Assembly (NCBI GenBank): GCA_043798715.1
Contig: JAZDOK010000100.1
Span: forward strand, 124,001-188,000
DNA from: JAZDOK01 sp043798715
GTDB lineage: Bacteria > Vulcanimicrobiota > JAZDOK01
Direction: 5' to 3'
DNA length: 64,000 nucleotides
The translations under genes and the position numbers were made by a program. The notes below the pieces were generated by a model. The model saw only the letters and a list, made by a program, of their open reading frames with translations. It was not told the DNA's origin and searched no databases. This document shows, one piece after another, positions 62,523 through 64,000 of this stretch (positions are counted from its first letter, which is position 1; each line of letters starts with the position of its first letter).

Positions 62523-63781
62523 GCGGGTTCCCCCTTTAAAAGATGTTCGCGGCCTTCAGCGGCCACGGTGAGCGAACCGGCCGCGCAGATGAGATCCTGC
62601 GGGAGAGCCGACCTGAGGGCCATATCAAAAGCTTCGGCGACGTTCGCCGTTCGGTAAACAGGTTTTTCGTAGGCATAAAAAAAGCTTTCAATCCTATCCG
62701 GCGTGGCGGCTCGTATGTTTTTTGATTGTGTCAGTATGACGTAGGGGAGGAGCTTCTCAATTGGCTCCACCATTCCGCCGATATCCTTGTCCTTCAGGAT
62801 CCCCAGAATAAACCAGAGGTTTCGGAAGGGAATCACCTGGATGGTTTCCTTAAGAGCCCGAATGGCGGCAGGATTGTGAGCGCCATCCACAATCAGAAGG
62901 GGCTCCCGGGAGAGGATTTCCATTCTTCCCGGGCAGTAAGCTCCCTCGAGAGCCGTCTTAAGGATCTCCGGGCCGGGGCGCCTGGGTAAAGCGAGCAGGA
63001 ACTCGAAGGCATCCAGGGCCAGGGAGGCGTTGCTGGCGAAGTGCCTGCCATTCATGGGAATCGTATAGGGCCGGCCGCGATGGAAGAAAGTCTGGGCGCC
63101 GATCTTTTCGCTCTCTTTCAGGGGTTCGCTTCCCTGGATATACGGGGCGTTCTTCCGGCGGCAGATCTCCTGAAGGAGCTTCCTCATGGCAGGCTGGAGC
63201 ACGCCGGAGAGCAGGGGAGTGTTTTCCTTGATGATGCCGGCCTTTTCACCGGCGATTTCGGCGAGGGAAGAACCAAGCACCTCTGTGTGATCAAGGTCAA
63301 TGTTGGTGATAATCGTAAGTTCCGGCTTCACCACGTTAGTGGCATCGAGCCTGCCGCCGAGCCCCACCTCAAGGAGCACCAGGTCAGGCTGTTGCTCCAT
63401 AAAATAGAGAAAGGCCGCCGCAGTCAAGACCTCGAACCGGGTGACCGGATCAGGAGATTTTTCCGCAGCCTCCCTTACACGCGAAACAAGAGAGGCCAGC
63501 TCCCCGCAGGAGATGGGCTTCCCGTTGAGGGCTATCCTCTCGGTAAAGGAGTGGAGGTGCGGCGAAGTGTAGGTTCCCACGGAAAGACCAGAGCTCATAA
63601 GCAGCCGGAGGAGGAAATTCAAGGTCGTTCCCTTCCCGTTGGTGCCGCCTATATGGACTGTTTTCAGGTGTTTTTCGGGGTTGCCCAGAAAGAAAAGAAT
63701 GCGCTCGATCCGGGAAAGATCCAAGCGCATCCCCAATCGCTCCAGGCTTTCGAGATAAGAAAGAGCCGCCTTTTCGTCCAC
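62504..63781 (-). CDS. folC: Bifunctional folylpolyglutamate / dihydrofolate synthase
   Basis: A 425-residue Mur-ligase-type enzyme. VHIGGTNGKGTT is the P-loop, TSPHLHSFTERI follows, then LEVGLGGRLDATNVV, ITNIDLDHTEVLG and VDGAHNPAAIRAL. It adds glutamate to dihydropteroate and folates. GTG start. It follows the stop of a partial gene by 4 bp, so the operon begins outside the window. Confidence 0.95.
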   Translation of the reverse strand: MDEKAALSYLESLERLGMRLDLSRIERILFFLGNPEKHLKTVHIGGTNGKGTTLNFLLRLLMSSGLSVGTYTSPHLHSFTERIALNGKPISCGELASLVSRVREAAEKSPDPVTRFEVLTAAAFLYFMEQQPDLVLLEVGLGGRLDATNVVKPELTIITNIDLDHTEVLGSSLAEIAGEKAGIIKENTPLLSGVLQPAMRKLLQEICRRKNAPYIQGSEPLKESEKIGAQTFFHRGRPYTIPMNGRHFASNASLALDAFEFLLALPRRPGPEILKTALEGAYCPGRMEILSREPLLIVDGAHNPAAIRALKETIQVIPFRNLWFILGILKDKDIGGMVEPIEKLLPYVILTQSKNIRAATPDRIESFFYAYEKPVYRTANVAEAFDMALRSALPQDLICAAGSLTVAAEGREHLLKGEPACPIGL

Positions 63782-63785
63782 GGGA

Positions 63786-64000
63786 CTACTTTTGGATTTT
63801 TACAAAAAGGTAATCCGTGTCGATGTAGTTCTTGGCCAACCCGATCATTGTTGCGTCGGTGATGTCCGGGTGGGCGATGATGCCGGCGGCAAAAAGGGCG
63901 CTGCGGTCAAATTGCTTGCCGCTTTTCTCCTCGTTGCTGACAAACTGATCCACCTGGTTCTTCATGGCTCTCAGAATCTCTTTAACCTTCTCGGGAGCGT
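63786..64000 (-). CDS. C-terminal part of a gene cut by the window edge
   Basis: The last 71 codons of a leftward gene, ending KNYIDTDYLFVKIQK before TAG at 63786-63788. The visible part contains RAMKNQVDQFVSNEEKSG and AAGIIAHPDITDATMIGLA. No family recognised. Directly upstream of folC, so probably in the same operon. Confidence 0.65.
   Translation of the reverse strand, partial: APEKVKEILRAMKNQVDQFVSNEEKSGKQFDRSALFAAGIIAHPDITDATMIGLAKNYIDTDYLFVKIQK

Overview
This is a stretch of bacterial chromosome with mostly GC-rich, densely packed genes, good Shine-Dalgarno sequences (AAGGAG/GGAGG) and sigma70-type promoters (TTGACA-17-TATAAT). About 60 protein genes and one tRNA are supported. No rRNA, CRISPR array, phage module or intact insertion sequence was found. 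The gene mix is housekeeping genes next to large exported and membrane proteins: ribosomal proteins S9, L13, S21 and L25, EF-G, GlmU, Prs, Pth, AcpS, ThrB/ThrC, FolP/FolC, QueC/QueD, YbeY, a PgpH-type HD protein, and a GH57 glucanotransferase. It fits a free-living, probably anaerobic bacterium, perhaps a Desulfobacterota-like or candidate-phylum lineage. The taxonomic placement is a guess; nothing in the window fixes it.

Layout. 0.2-10.1 kb: an M2-type peptidase, tRNA-Val, an AT-rich multi-pass membrane protein, an SGNH-TPR protein, a pair of U32-family proteins and a membrane-anchored F420-ligase-like protein. 10.2-13.5 kb: a clostripain-type C11 peptidase with a FlgM-like N-terminus, facing a three-gene set (S24/S26-like, BamE-like, ATP-grasp). 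13.6-19.1 kb: operon acpS-nnr-hypothetical-CBS-M20, behind rplM-rpsI. 19.3-24.2 kb: two AT-rich GT-C-like membrane proteins next to thrC-thrB. 24.3-31.8 kb: two sensor kinases, then glmU-prs-rplY-pth. 31.8-37.4 kb: leftward genes for a NeuD-like acyltransferase, a PAS protein, a VWA protein, fructose-bisphosphate aldolase and an exported stalk protein. 37.7-43.2 kb: FAD reductase, CorC-type protein, M14 peptidase and a DUF4143 ATPase with an unusual promoter. 43.4-54.0 kb: fusA, rpsU, and a tight operon pgpH-ybeY-dgkA/PAP2-corC-membrane protein-kinase-like-GH57. 54.0-59.5 kb: accessory region with palindromic repeats, an AT-rich group (HARE-HTH protein, unknown protein, 29-aa hydrophobic peptide, uracil-DNA-glycosylase-like protein), a DUF433/DUF5615 toxin-antitoxin pair and a Uma2 protein. 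59.6-64.0 kb: leftward operon for folate and queuosine (folC-folP-PilZ-queD-queC-DUF366).

Most notable signals: (i) a palindromic repeat family with outer arm GTAGGGGC whose TAG is used as the stop codon of two unrelated genes; (ii) three copies of a 10-bp element placed around the promoter of the DUF4143 ATPase gene, with a predicted transcription start at the ATG itself; (iii) the AT-rich 55.6-57.7 kb group containing a 29-codon ORF behind a near-perfect Shine-Dalgarno; (iv) an RNase H-Nudix fusion; (v) several enzymes with altered key residues (YbeY third zinc His to Asp; S24/S26-like protein with Arg for the general base; DHp-like segment without His).
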